64,000 nt of DNA from Siderastrea siderea (GCA_964030785.1 OZ034978.1:15677453-15741452); one strand, 5' to 3'. Shown: positions 49,301 through 61,470, counted from the stretch's first letter. Notes: generated from the letters alone by a model not told the origin. Numbers and translations: made by a program.

Positions 49301-51660
49301 AGTACAAGGTAAACGGATTTGGAACGAAACTCGCTAAAATGTTTCGCCTTCCTGCGCAATAATTCGTCTCAGGCTTCCTCTTCGTCTTATCCATCTTTGT
49401 TCTCTTGTGGTTTAATATCTGACATCTCTTTTACGTTTTTTCTAGCTCAGTTAAACATCATTTTGAGGTTTTCATTTTGCTAAAGAAAAGTTTCGTTTCT
49501 TCTCCCAATTATCCTCAATCTTCCCTCTTTCCCAGTCTAACCATTCTTTTTTTTAGTCTCTTACTGTTAACACGTCAACAAGCGACAACGTCTGACAACA
49601 GCGGGTAACCTCGGTGTTAAGCCCACATCACCACATCGGAAAAATCTTTCAGTTTTAAATGATCTTCCTGATTCTGAAGATACTAGTTTATAGATTAAGA
49701 TACTGAATATAGCTGAATTAAGCCGGCACCTTGAATATAATATATATTAAGGCTTCATTCTCCCATTTTGCCTGTCCCACTGGTCAGAGACCAGTGGAAC
49801 TAACTAAGGGAAAATGGAACATTGTTCGATAGAAACAAAATTTCCAACAGAACCGAAGCGTCCCATTTAGCTTCGACTGAAATTTCGATTACTTCTCAGT
49901 GAAGTGGGACTGGAAAAGAAAATGTTTGACAATGGAACGGCAAGTTTAGCGGTCAAAGAGGACCACCTCTGGAGGTGGACCACTTTTTCCGGAAAATTTC
50001 CACCTGGACCAAAGCGTTCCACTTGTGTTTCGAGCTAAATTTCCGGAAATTTGGCACAATGGAAAGCATCCAATATCTTGAAAGATTTACGTTTAAAAGA
50101 TAGCCTGTAAAGTGCTCTTCAAGATGAGGTAACTACGGTGGGTTGTGGCGTTGCTGGAAACCTGTCACGTCGATCCAAAATAATTGAATTTATCCAGGAA
50201 GGCGGTAACTGTTATTTTTCTTGCTAGAAACGTACAATACAATATAATTAAGCACATTCTGCTTTTTAACAGTATTTTTTTCCAAACGTTTTTTTTTTTA
50301 CAAACATGGCTTTAGCTTCGTCGGAACCCTAGGAACTGAATCCCAAGAAACTTTGCAAAAAAATTAATTTTTTGTAAAGCATTAACGTACAGCCGAATGA
50401 ACACATGAATTTTCTGTTCAAGAGATTTAATTCATTGTTTTTAGTTACCTACACAGGATTTCATCCACAAAAAATTTCATCCTTGTTGGATCCGGTTAAA
50501 AGCTTGCTTTAAAAAAGTCCATTATATCAAAAATAAAAATAAAAATTAGGCTTCGCGTATTCATTCCAACTCGTCGCAAAACTGACCTTGGATTCCTTAC
50601 TTACGTCGTGATAAATAAGCTCTCTTCAGTTTGCAGTTGAAACGTGGCAATTCAAAGGCTTTTAGACGTTTGTTCATCCCTATATGAGTAAGGAACGAAC
50701 GCTTTTTTTTAAATAACTGCTTACATACTGGATTGAAATTTCTGACCGTGATTCATGTCATAAAATAGCTGTTTCCTGTGCGTCATATTTGATAAGAATT
50801 ACTCTAGGTACCTAACTAAAGCAAAATTAAATATATATAATGCTTTCAACTTTAAAAGATAGAGAACTATATTTGTAATAATGTTCCCGAGAGGAAGATG
50901 AAATAGCAACTGCTTGCAGATAAGAAAACCCAGAATACTTTAATTTACGTTATACTGTCGCCAAAAAGGGATGCAGTGAAGAGAAAGCTGAACAGAAGAA
51001 TAATACATTCATTACACCTTGTTTCTGATTGCATCACGATAAGCACAACCTACAGATCTAGAAAAAGTTAATTTATTAGGAGCACGTATCTCAAGGAAGA
51101 AGTATTTATTAAACCTAAAGGAGCAGTCAACAAAGATCTCTTCCTTCAGACAAGTATAAATAATAAGACAGTAGACACAAAAGGGTTTGGCCACATAGAA
51201 CACCACAGTGTACAAATGAGCATTAGTATATTTGAATTACAGTTAGCTTGGAGAATTCGTATTTTGAACTTGAAATGAAAACAATTCACCGCCTTCGTCC
51301 TTTGAAGGTTGACGCAACAAAATATTGATTTCCCGTTTGTCTTCAATTAAGGTATTTGACGGTTGCAAACGGAACAGCAGTGTGGACCAGAGAGAACTTC
51401 GACTTGCACAATGTAACAATATCCCATAAACATCACATTCTTCTCATTAGTTTAAAAGTGAGCCATTTTCAACTGAAGGTAAGGTTTTTTAACCTTTGAA
51501 TGTCCCTTTTGTCTCCAACACACTATTAAAAATAAGTTCAAACTTATGGTAAAATATATGCAAGTCAACCTGTTTTTCGTAATTTGAAAAGTTCTTTCCT
51601 TTCTACAACTCAATGTTTCGTTAACAGTGGTTTGCAACTTTTCTTCCAGGCAATTTCATG
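46340..51660. other. Gene-free stretch with dispersed repeats, copy 2
   Basis: Counterpart of 18753-24140, including the repeat near 46570-46840, the palindrome-containing block near 49776-50088 and the TGACGTCA-type repeat near 50130-50350 (whose second GACGTCAT site is deleted here). No gene recognised. Confidence 0.5.

Positions 51661-51704
<44 letters not shown>
51661..51704. repeat. (AT)n microsatellite, copy 2
   Basis: Uninterrupted AT run at the position where copy 1 carries the hairpin element 24197-24353. Confidence 0.9.
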
Positions 51705-51706
<2 letters not shown>

Positions 51707-53961
51707 AAGAACAACTCATAAATTCGTTTTAGAACTGGTCTTTAAACCCTTATACCGAACATATTTTCCGTCGCACAGCGTTATTAAAATCTATATTCAT
51801 TATATAATATTCTGCACAACCATAGTGTGAAGGTTTCTTCTTAATTAATTTGAACGAAGAGAGCAGGTGATACGAGAATTATCTACTGCACGGCTCAAAA
51901 CAGTACTATACGGTTTCACATGTTGCTGTTTTCTAGTGGCATTCCGAATAAAAATAAACAAGTTTTTCGAGCCTCGGAATTATAAAAAAGGGTGTTTGAA
52001 AGTAGTATATGCTTGCCTTTAAGGCGTTCCCATTAATTGAATATTCCTTTTGTTAAAATGCGATGCGCTGTAGATTTTGCAGCTAATTATGCTTAAAATT
52101 AATGAAGCAATGTCATCGCGTATTTGATCACTGAAAATTATGCACGTTAAAAGTGGAGTCGTTCCCTAAAATTCATGAAATAAAAGAAGAAAACAACAAT
52201 GAACCGACTACCCAAAACTTCTTCAAGTAAAAAGAATTTTTACGAAATGTTTCTAGCGAATGTGGCAAGATTGGATAGGTGAGCAACGAACCTATGCAGC
52301 CTATATCTGTCGATATTGTGATTTATTTTCACCTTTGCTATCGTTGCTCATGTTTACTTGCTAATAGTCTCCTGTCATCTGCCGCCTACTGTTCTACAGA
52401 ATTATAATTACTGTTGCTGGGTTTCTTACGATCTTCAATCCTATTCACAATTAGATGCTTAGATCAAAGTCATAAGTTTAAAGCTATTATTTTTCGACTG
52501 CCTTGAGTTGAATTTTTTGTGTGGTCAGAAGTCGTGGTGATAATCATCACGGGGAGGCAAGAGGTACGTTTTTGAGACTGTAATAGTTATGTTAAAACGC
52601 GGGACACACTTTTTCCTTTCTCAAATTAAGTTACCTTGTTTTCAATCCAACCACCAGCCAGAATCGAAGAAAAAAAACTTTTGTTGTTCGACATAGGCAG
52701 ATCATCGAGGAGGTAAAGGAAATAGAACAAATAACAAACACAGTAATTTCACTACTGACGTGAGCAGATGAAAAAGGAAAAAAAAGAAAACTCACAAGAC
52801 GCCAACGAGGATTAAAATATCCGCATAATTATTCACTCCAGCAAAGGAAAACAGAAGCACAACATTCAAGTCCGATCCGAGGTTTTTCAGGTAGTATTAA
52901 TTTGTGTTGTACTTTTGTGCTTTTTGCCTGTTTTAATGGCTGGTTATGTTTGTTTTTAGCCTGAGAAATACTCGTTACCTCAAGTTTTCAGACTCAAACC
53001 TTATTTAAAGTCTAGGTGTTTGTAAGTCTGTTTTGGGTTTTTAGACTGGTGCAAGATGATTCTAACGTTTGACTCTCTAGATAAATTCTCAAGATTGTGG
53101 CTGTTCAAATAAACAAACAAATAAATAAATAAATGAAAACTGTTGAGCACTGTACTGTGCTGTGATTCAGTATAGAATGCTGTACAAAGTGGCTAAGCTC
53201 TATCTTTTTGTCTGTACATGAAATCCGTAGACGTGCAACTTTTGAAATGAAAGCTATCGAACAGTCCCTTCTCATGAAGCTTTTAAAAGTTCCTTTTTTG
53301 AATTTTGATTCTTTAGGCGACTTAGTCAAGAGTGACTTAATTGAAATGAAAGCTACTGATCGGTGTTTTCCTAGAGAACTGTTTTTGGCTGATATTTTTC
53401 TTCCTGGGTAGGAAGGGGTGAATGAAAATGGCGGTCACTAGAGCAACAAATTATTTAAAATGTTTGAATCCCCTTTCAGATTGGTCCCCTTCAGTTTCAT
53501 CGACAGCTGACATTAAAGTAGAACTTCATGTGCTTTACTTTTGCTTTATCTCATAATTCTTTTTTAGTTTGCTTTGATTTCGATGACAATGACATTTCGT
53601 GTCCTCTTGAGCTCTACTTGTAATTTCATTTCTCATGCGTGGCATTTTGACCTAAGATTACATCCCAATATTGTATTAGTCTTTTCTTCATTCTATAATT
53701 TGAATATATATCCCCATCAAGATAACTATCAAAAAGGCCTGCTGTTGGGAGAACTTTTGATTTTAAAGAGGCAATTTAATTTTACCACAGAGATTGATAT
53801 TTCTTGTCCTACAGAGCGATATTTTAAATTTTTGCTTTCGTGCCATTATCGCCTTAGGTTACATCTCTTTGTTGTATTAGTTTTTCTTTAGTCTATAATT
53901 TGAATTTATCTCTGACAAAATAAATTTGAAAAAGCCCTGCTGCTGAGAGAAAGTTTGATTT
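51705..53961. other. Gene-free stretch left of the large transposon, copy 2
   Basis: Counterpart of 24396-26645. No gene recognised. Ends at the TAA that was duplicated by the transposon. Confidence 0.5.
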
Positions 53962-53964
53962 TAA

Positions 53965-53994
53965 GGGACCGGTCATTATTTATCGCCTGGGGGG
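53965..53994 (+). repeat. Left terminal inverted repeat of the 7.5-kb transposon
   Basis: Starts GGGACCGGTCATTATTTATC and ends in a G run; perfectly complementary to 61484-61513 apart from the length of the G run. Confidence 0.95.
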
Positions 53995-54029
53995 TGCGGA
54001 GTATTTTCGTTGCTACACCGTAGGATTTA

Positions 54030-54105
54030 CCTGATCCCCCCGTAAAGTATTTAGTTTTTTGATGATCCCCCTTATCGGTAGTGGAGGGTTTCATGATCCC
54101 CCCCT
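54030..54105 (+). repeat. Left subterminal TGATCCCCC repeats
   Basis: Three TGATCCCCC-type motifs at about 54031, 54062 and 54092. Their spacing is close to 30 bp. Counterparts lie near the right end in the same orientation, so they are direct, not inverted, between the two ends. Likely transposase binding sites by analogy with other transposons. Confidence 0.7.
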
Positions 54106-54216
54106 CCTCTCACAGCCACCGAAAAATGACAGTTTACAATAAAATATACAATAGAATACAATTTTGAAATTGTGAATATATGAAACTCATATATTTGAAC
54201 TGCGGAATGAAGAAAT

Positions 54217-54344
54217 AAATGTAAAGTAGATCCTGGCAGTTATTAACGCAACTTATGCAGTTGCGAGCAAGCCTGATTTTTTCAGGCTTTCTTTTCGCAA
54301 CTGCATAAGTTGCGTTAATAACTGCGAGGATCTACTTTACATTT
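54217..54344. repeat. 128-bp near-perfect palindrome inside the transposon (nested MITE-like hairpin)
   Basis: The left arm begins AAATGTAAAGTAGATCC and continues through GTTATTAACGCAACTTATGC. The right arm is its complement, ending GGATCTACTTTACATTT. The centre is a TTTTTTCAGGCTT loop with a small inner stem (GCCTGA/TCAGGC). It lies between the left end and the 3' end of the transposase gene. It could be a foldback element inserted into the transposon or a transcript-ending structure. Confidence 0.8.
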
Positions 54345-54594
54345 AGAATACAATTTTAATGCCCATACGTGGGACGAGGTCTCCCTCAATGTTCGAGCCA
54401 GAGACTCATGTATAAAACGTAGGACTTAAAATTAAAATACACTAAAGTATATGCTATTAAAAGTATATAAAATTTATCTCACCCATTAAAAATAGAATGA
54501 TAAAAAGGACGAAACTAACACCACCCCCTCCCCTTACCCTTACCCTTACCCCATACTTTAATATGCAAGTGATATCTATAATGGTACTTACGTC

Positions 54595-57500
54595 TCATGG
54601 ACCCTGAACAACAACTGCGGTTATTTGTTCATCAGATATGAACTGAATTGTCGTGGAAGGGCTACTCTGTTCATCCAAATCCGCGAAAACAAAGTCATTG
54701 TCGCTCTCTGCCTCCTCATTTTCGAATTCTTCATCCTCCGATTCCACTTCATCTTCATCACTCGACAGTTCTTCTGCAATTACATCCTCATTGTTGTGTC
54801 GGTAATAGTGACATCGAATAGCCTTCACTTTGTCAAGCTTCCGACCGACAGTAGTCAAACCGTGCTTGTTAAGATACAAGTCAAGTTCTCTTACTCGCAA
54901 CTTTTCCACTTTGCCACCCTCAATGAGGGTGTTCCATTGAAAGTCCTTATATGTTCGTCCGGCCTCTTGCTTCCTTCGCTCCTCAGCTGCTCTTGTTCTT
55001 ATGTCCTTTCTGATATCAATATCCTTCAGATGATTAACATATGTAATAACATGCTTCTCATCGACATTATATTTTGTGCAGAAGCTCTTGATGGTATCTC
55101 GATCGTTTATAATACTGTCAGAATGTTTATCATACAGGTCCTTAAGACATTTTCTCGGGAGATAGTCATCTGGTGTCCTGCCTGTCGATTTCGTTTGATA
55201 GACATCCATGAAATGTCCAGGATTGTTTTGGTCTGGCACAGGTTGCGGAATTCTCTCCGTTTCTGGTCCGACCCATCTATTGTGAGAACACCAAGAACAG
55301 AGATTGGAACTTCCATCTCTTGACTCCCTACAGGCATCACGACAGAATTCCATAAAGAGTTCTCCACGAATATAGTGGTCTTCCACAAACGATTCGATCT
55401 TTTTGAAGTATGCTGCACCAGGCACTTCTGCTTTGTTTCTTTCTGATGCACCCCGATAGTTATCGAGGTAAACAGAATTGAAAAAGAATAATTCGTCAGG
55501 GGGCTCACTCACTTTACTCTTGATATATTCTTTAAGGACAGGGGCATCGTCAATTCTCTCGGCAACCTGACTGCATACGTACCAGGCATTTTTCTCCATT
55601 CGTTTCTTTTCGTACTCTTCGTACGACTGGAGAGACATTTGTTTGATTTCCTCTTCTGAAAGATCCTCAAACCTCCTATATTTTTCCCATTCTAGAGTTG
55701 CGCCATCCACAAGAGCATCAGAAATTGCCGAGTTTGTCCTTTCGGCTTCACCTTGCCCGCTGTCGCCCCTTGAACGATGACATCGCACTCGGTAATCGGA
55801 ATTGTGAATCCTTGCTAACTCAGCGTCTCGAAATCTTACTTCATAGTTTGAAACCCCAACGCCCGGACCAGCATCTGTAAGGTCAGCCCATCGTGGCTTT
55901 ACAGGTGGAAGGCAGAGATCTCCAAGAACTTCAAGCCCATGTTTACATGAAGTAGTTACCTTCAAAATCCTGTCCTTTCTCGCATCTTTTTCCATGGAAT
56001 CAACTTCTTCTTTAAACAAATCATCAACGGCATCTAAAATGCGTTTCGTGACTGGAATTATCTGACTAGCAAACAGAGCCCTGTTGTGCTCTGACATTTC
56101 TGTGTCCTCGCAAAACTGCAGCAAATTATCAATCCTTAATTTCAAGTGTTTCGCTCTCTCTTTTTCATAAGTGAAGAATTTACAGTTACTTTCTGTTTCT
56201 CCGGTTATGTTGTCTAGGTCATCTGACTCTGTCATATCATAATAAAGAAAGAGGTCATCGTGTAGTCGCGCGCAGCATTTACGAAATCCCAGTGAATACT
56301 GTGGACTGCCGGGTGTCAGTTCGTCAACCTCAAAAGCTAATGGATCCTCATATCGCAAACGGAGCGTTTCGCTGGCCCATACAGTGCCTGACGATCCCAC
56401 TATTGCCTTGGGCCGGACAAATACATAATGCCGATCCTCCTCAGTTATCAGCTTTTCTTCACTTTCATTCATTACACTAGACTTCGTGAAAACACGGTGA
56501 GAACCCGGAGTCACATATACCATTTTCTCAGGCCAGTCGTACTTTGGCAACTTCCTTGCTTTAGAGTGATCTGATATTGTCAAGATCCTAAGATTTCTGG
56601 CTTTGTCAAAACCTTCAGATGTTCCTGGTCTAAGGTAGGCCTTATCATCGGTGCTTCTCATGAAGCAAAACTTTCTCGCGCTGGAATTTCGGGCACCCCA
56701 GAATCGTCTTTTTATGTTTTTGACGTGTGCTCGCTGGTAGTGAGTGTTTTCGTTTGTGTTCTCTTCGCCTTTTGGTGGCTTTTTCCAACAAAAAAGGCCT
56801 TTTCCACAATGGCGCTTCGCTTGGAGACTTCTTTTGTTTCTCGGTCTAGCCCTGTTGTACACTGTTGTAGCGGATTTAATTAACTTCTTCCCACGTTGAG
56901 CTAGTCGGTAGTTGGCTATTGAAAGAAGGTTTTTTTTCTTCACCCTCTGGCCGGTATAGAGGACCGTATCATGCCGTCTACCATGATAAGATGATTTATC
57001 CTCAATTGCCTTTGCAATAAATTCTTCATCTTCCTCATCTAGCTGGAGCTTTGGACCTTGGTTTGACAACTTTCGCCTCTTTAGTCGATTACATTCGATA
57101 AGGCTTGAAGCTTGGCGCTTCAGCATTTGGCGTTTTCTCTGATAATTACTATCGGTGGGGTCGCAGTGAAGAAGCCCCTCCGTGTCTTTAACTTTTTCCT
57201 TGAGTTTTTGTACTTCGCTTTGGATTTCTTGTAACGTTTTGGATGACCAGATACTTGTTTTCTTTTGATAAAGGTTTTCCTTCTCTTTTATCTCCTTCTC
57301 TAGCTTTTCCTTCTTGGAATTTAAGCGCAACCTAACAAGGTCGGCTGCCGCCTCATTAGCATTTTTTACCTCTTCAACTACGAATTTAACTCTCTCCGTC
57401 ATAGACGGAAGATTGTCAGGATCGAAGCCTAGGACTATCATTTCTTCCCTAGAGTATATTGATCGCAAAATAACTCTAAGACAAATTTTATCCCATTCTG

Positions 57501-59131
57501 AGTCCATAGTAGAAACGATACCTTGCACGGTTTCCTTATCAAGAACAAGAGCACTATTTCCACTTTTGGTACCACATGCACTAAAAATATCCAAAAGCAA
57601 CCACTCCAAATCGACTTTGTCAGGACGGAGTGCGATATACTCGAAACCCTCACTTATGCGAATGATATTGATCCTGAGACCATGTTTTTCATGAAGTAAA
57701 GCTTCGCGAAAGGCAACTCTCTGATATTTTGTCGGTGCCCCAGAGTGAAGAGGTTGAAACGCGAGAAAGTACTCCAGTGCTTCTTCAAAGGAGATTGAAG
57801 ACTTAATTCGTGTTTTAGCATTGGCATCTTGCACCGGAAGGAAAAGTTGATCTAAGACATAGAGCAGACCTTGAAATTTGTGCTTTTTTTCCTCTGAAAT
57901 TGCTCTCGATAATTCTTCCTCAATAATACCCCTATTTTGCTCTAGAGTGCAGCTTTGTTGAGATTTTAGAATCACCATCTTCTTTTTTCCCTGAAGAAGT
58001 TAAAAGGTAATAACGTCTTTATAGATCGAAAAATTCACAGTTATTTTAATACACATCTTAAATATTTTTTATTGAAACTATGGGCTTGAGAAATGAATAT
58101 TAACGATTCACCCAGGAAGGCATAGGTGCGCGACAACTGCAGACTAGACTGCGTGCGACGCGGTCTAGATCTTGTAGCGAGCGGCGAAACCGCGAGCTGC
58201 GAAAAGCGCTGGCGCGGACTCGCCTTATTCTCAATAATTAAGTTGGATTTTTTTTAGCATTGTTTTTATATCAGGGTGGAGTTCCACCGGTATCGTTGGC
58301 GCTGCAAAGAACGCTCGAAGTAGCGAAATTCGTTTGAGTTTAGTATTTTGTTAACATGTTAACAGTGTGTTACAATAAATTTGTTCCTATTGTTTCTACA
58401 AGTTCCGTTTCTTTGTGAGGTCGCGTTAATTTTCTTAAGTTTGAAATCTTTCGATTTACTTTCTTTTATAGGAAAGTATTTTCCCTTCACATTTAAATCG
58501 CGTTAATTTCGCTGTAATATTAAAGGTAATCTGAGAAGTCTGATGTACTGTAGTCTGCATTTGACGCACACCGATCCGCCGGTTTTATTTATGGCAGTGT
58601 CACATTGCCGTTTTAAGTAAAGTTTAATAATTGTAAGCATAGTTTAACATATCTACCTTTGACCTGCAAATTATAAGGAGGTCATTCAGATGGGAACAGT
58701 CCTATCTAAATTTTAGTACCACAGATACCAGGATTTACAGTCTTCAAATACAAAGTATCTCTTTAAGTATGATTAATGTCCGCGCGACATTTCGACGTTT
58801 CAATGTTGATATTACTATTGCATGTGTATTATACAGTTTTCACTCATTACTTTACATTCGAACTACGAAGAAACTGTTACTTTTTTTCCTTCGTCGTGGT
58901 TTTAGTAACATCGAAACGTCAGACAACATTTAATAGCTTTATATTTCTTCATCATTTATTTACCTGGTCGTTGTCGATATCTGATACAAGGCGATCAGTT
59001 CTCGCCCTTCGCTCACTTCGCTTTTCGTTATGGCATCGTTTTTGGGTACTTCCAACACTTAAATCCAAATGCTGTCCAAACCGATCGCCTTTGTCGCCCA
59101 GATTGCTAAGCTTTTCTGTCATGTCTTCCAT
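54595..59131 (-). CDS. Putative DDE-type transposase with coiled coil, Cys cluster and SAP-like segment
   Basis: Two exons on the minus strand: 59131-58964 (56 codons, ends CCAG before GTAAAT) and 57990-54595 (begins after CTTCTTCAG, phase 0), giving 1187 residues. Coiled coil about 260-330, basic cluster about 340-365. DDKAYLRPG at 504-512 could hold the first catalytic Asp. LTDAGPG (Asp 762) and GQGEAERTN (Glu 806) resemble the second Asp and the Glu regions of retroviral-type integrases, with 43 residues between them. Four Cys (939, 943, 954, 957; C-x3-C-x10-C-x2-C) may bind zinc. LRVRELDLYLNKHGL near 1087 fits a SAP DNA-binding motif, and a strongly acidic tail follows. Role by inference: excision and integration of the surrounding element. 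A donor GTAAGT 3 bp after the stop suggests a 3' UTR intron. If exon 1 is not used, a start at 57978 gives 1127 residues. Confidence 0.75.
57991..58963 (-). other. Intron 1 of the transposase gene
   Basis: 973 bp, GT...AG. Contains a GC-richer patch at about 58125-58225 with several CG dinucleotides in otherwise AT-rich sequence. The plus-strand open frame at 58776-59144 overlaps this intron and exon 1 in antisense and has no recognisable domain. Confidence 0.65.
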
Positions 59132-59319
59132 CCTTGCTTTCTAATGTCTGAAATCTCCGCAGCGCGCTAACCATATATATTAAATAATGCTTTATTGTTG
59201 TGACATATTAACTTTATTGTTGTGACATATAAAACTTTGACATGCAAGCCGATACCATCAAACGTGGACACATAACTCGTTTTATAACTGCGCTGACTTG
59301 CTTTCATTAAGCCTTTTCA
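59132..59319. promoter_or_regulatory. Divergent promoter of the 7.5-kb transposon
   Basis: The start codons of the two genes are only 188 bp apart and point away from each other. Between them are TATATATTAAATAA, a tandem CTTTATTGTTGTGACATAT repeat (at about 59191 and 59212) and TATAAAAC. The two genes are therefore likely co-expressed from one bidirectional promoter. The exact start sites are not visible. Confidence 0.65.
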
Positions 59320-60838
59320 ATGGATAGAGAAATTGACTATCTTTTAACAAAAGCTGACTTGACCAATTACACAGAAAATTTTCAACAAATTGGTGTTGTA
59401 AAGGTCGAGCATTTCCTGGACGTTGATGACGAAACTCTTGAGAAAGACATTGGATTAACTAAGATACAAACTCGCCGTCTGAGGCGTTTCTTCGCTCAGA
59501 TACAAGATGAATCAAAACAAAGAGGTGCAAGCAGTGAAGGTATTTAGTTTAAAATGTTTATAAGCTGGTTATTTTGAAGGCCTCTAAATAAATGGCTTGT
59601 GCCTCACTTCAAGCCAGCCATGAAAAATCTAAAAAACGTAACGCAACATGGTGCATCGTAACGCAATACTTCATACAATACTTTACACTATGATTGTGTA
59701 ATGACAAACATTTCTAATGTGATCGGCAGGTGTTACGTCCGCCAGTGCTCCCAAGAAGCGCAAGCAAGCGATTTTGTCACTTGGACGCTCCGGGCAGCTA
59801 CAAGTCCTAAGGAACGAATCAGCAGCACCAGAAAAGGAGCCATGGGAAAAATATCTCCTTCCCAACCCACATACCGATAGGCTGAAATTTTATAATAGTA
59901 TTGTTCAGCAGATTTATGAATCTTCTTTTGTAAGTAAACAAGCCGGTTTCAAACAGTATCTTCTTGAGCAACAGCAAATGCGTTGGCAGTTAAACACAAA
60001 GATTAAAGCCATGTCCGATAAAGAAACCAACCTGCTGAGAAATGAGAAGTGGGGAGTGTGTCAAAACATCAACAAGTTCATCTCAGGCGTGGATGGCTGT
60101 AAGGGCAGTGATGACGTCGCGAAGTGTGAGTCCTGCTTGACCACTGTTAATGACGCCTTTAATTCAGCAGCCGATTTGTTGTCATTCATCGACAACAAGC
60201 GAAAGAACCTATTTACAGAAGAGCATAACCTGAAGCCGTTCGCTAGTGATGAGCTCAAATATTTTCAGGAAGCTCAAGAGCGAGTAAAGGCGATATACGA
60301 AGAGCTGCAGAAAGCCTCCAATACGCTCACAACAACCTTCATGAGCCTGAAGAGGAAGTTTCCATCTCGCATGGGAAACAATCGCCAATCGCGAAGAAAA
60401 AAAGAAAACAAAAGAAAGGTGAAAAAAACTAAGGAGAAAAGACTACATCAGCGAGCATATATGCTCCTAGAAAAACTTACCTCAAAAGAGGTAACTGATG
60501 AAATTTTCGATTCACTCGAAAACAATAGGAATTTTACAAGCGTCTCAAGCATCAACGCAGAATTTACCGGGAAATTTGTTAGGCGTCTCCACCTGGACCC
60601 TCTATTATGGCTGATGGAAAAAGGCGTTTTTGACACAGACCTAGCACGAAACATGGAAGTAGTAGTGGCCAGTATGAACGAAGGAAATGGTAATGGTGAT
60701 GGTAAAGGGTCAGGCTCGGGTGAGGATTCCGATGAATCTGACGAGGAGGCTGTGCAAGAGCCAGTAGAGAAGGCTGCGGAAGAGTCTGCCAGAGAAGCGT
60801 TAGGGGGTCAGGATAGCGAATCAGTGTCACCAGAATGA
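59320..60838 (+). CDS. SAM-domain-like accessory protein of the transposon
   Basis: Two exons, 59320-59539 (ends GAAG before GTATTTAG) and 59730-60838 (after GATCGGCAG), join in frame across a Gly codon to give 442 residues. Residues about 5-70 match the SAM-domain pattern (YTENFQQIGV, VEHFLDVDDETLEKDIGL, RRLRRF), a helical protein or nucleic-acid binding fold. PKKRK at 81-85 is a likely nuclear localisation signal. Four Cys (about 184, 197, 206, 209) lie in the middle, followed by helical sequence, a very basic stretch at 281-315 and an acidic, Glu/Ser-rich C-terminus. No catalytic motif seen. Position and divergent promoter suggest a partner of the transposase, perhaps for DNA binding or oligomerisation; that role is inference. 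The 3' end has AATAAA at 61131. Confidence 0.75.
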
Positions 60839-61130
60839 ACACTTCACACATTATTACCAGAATGAATTCGCGAACACTTTTTGATATATGTTTATTTTTC
60901 TTGTGGCTGAACATTCCCATTATGATTCTCTATTGAAAAAAATTGAAACGTTATGAAACAATTTCGAGCTATTATCAATAGACTACATACACAAAAGTTG
61001 ATTACCTATCTAATTTCAATAGATGGTACCTGAATATAAGAGAGAAACAGAGACAAAAATAAAAATAGCAGGTTTACGTCAAAAGGAGGCGATAAATTGA
61101 CATGTTTTATATTATTTATGACGATCCATG

Positions 61131-61136
61131 AATAAA
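61131..61136 (+). terminator. Polyadenylation signal of the SAM-like gene
   Basis: AATAAA about 290 bp after the stop codon and inside the transposon; another A-rich candidate lies at about 61060. Confidence 0.5.
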
Positions 61137-61393
61137 ACTTTGAAATGTTGCTTTTGTCATATATTGTTTTAGCGTATGTTGAACTACGATAGTGATACTG
61201 TTTCTACAAAATAGCTGGTCTGAGGTAGGGTATGGGTTTTGTGTCTAGGCTAGAATAGAGTTACAAAATACAGCTAAACGTGGACTTGAATAGGGTTGGG
61301 GTTTTAGAGTCCCAGCGGCACACCCTTACCAAAGTATTTACAGACTTCTCCCCTGGGTCCCGCCGCCACTTAAAATTCCTTATTTTTTTTGGT

Positions 61394-61470
61394 CTGATCC
61401 CCCCTTTACGCCTACCAATAACGGCTGATCCCCCCCTCAGTCATTCAGATAACCATATGATCCCCCCCTA
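61394..61470 (+). repeat. Right subterminal TGATCCCCC repeats
   Basis: Three TGATCCCCC-type motifs at about 61395, 61431 and 61459, spaced about 30-36 bp and in the same orientation as those at the left end. Confidence 0.7.

Noticed and set aside
54518..54552. CCCTTACCCTTACCC run, telomere-like
   Set aside because: Only about three or four imperfect units inside the transposon; cnidarian telomeres are TTAGGG, and this is CCCTTA in a C-rich stretch, so no telomeric origin can be claimed.
54625..55323. 232-codon plus-strand open frame
   Set aside because: Lies entirely antisense to the transposase exon and has no recognisable domain; a shadow of the coding strand.
58776..59144. 122-codon plus-strand open frame in the transposon
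   Set aside because: Antisense to transposase exon 1 and its intron, which have proper splice borders; no domain.
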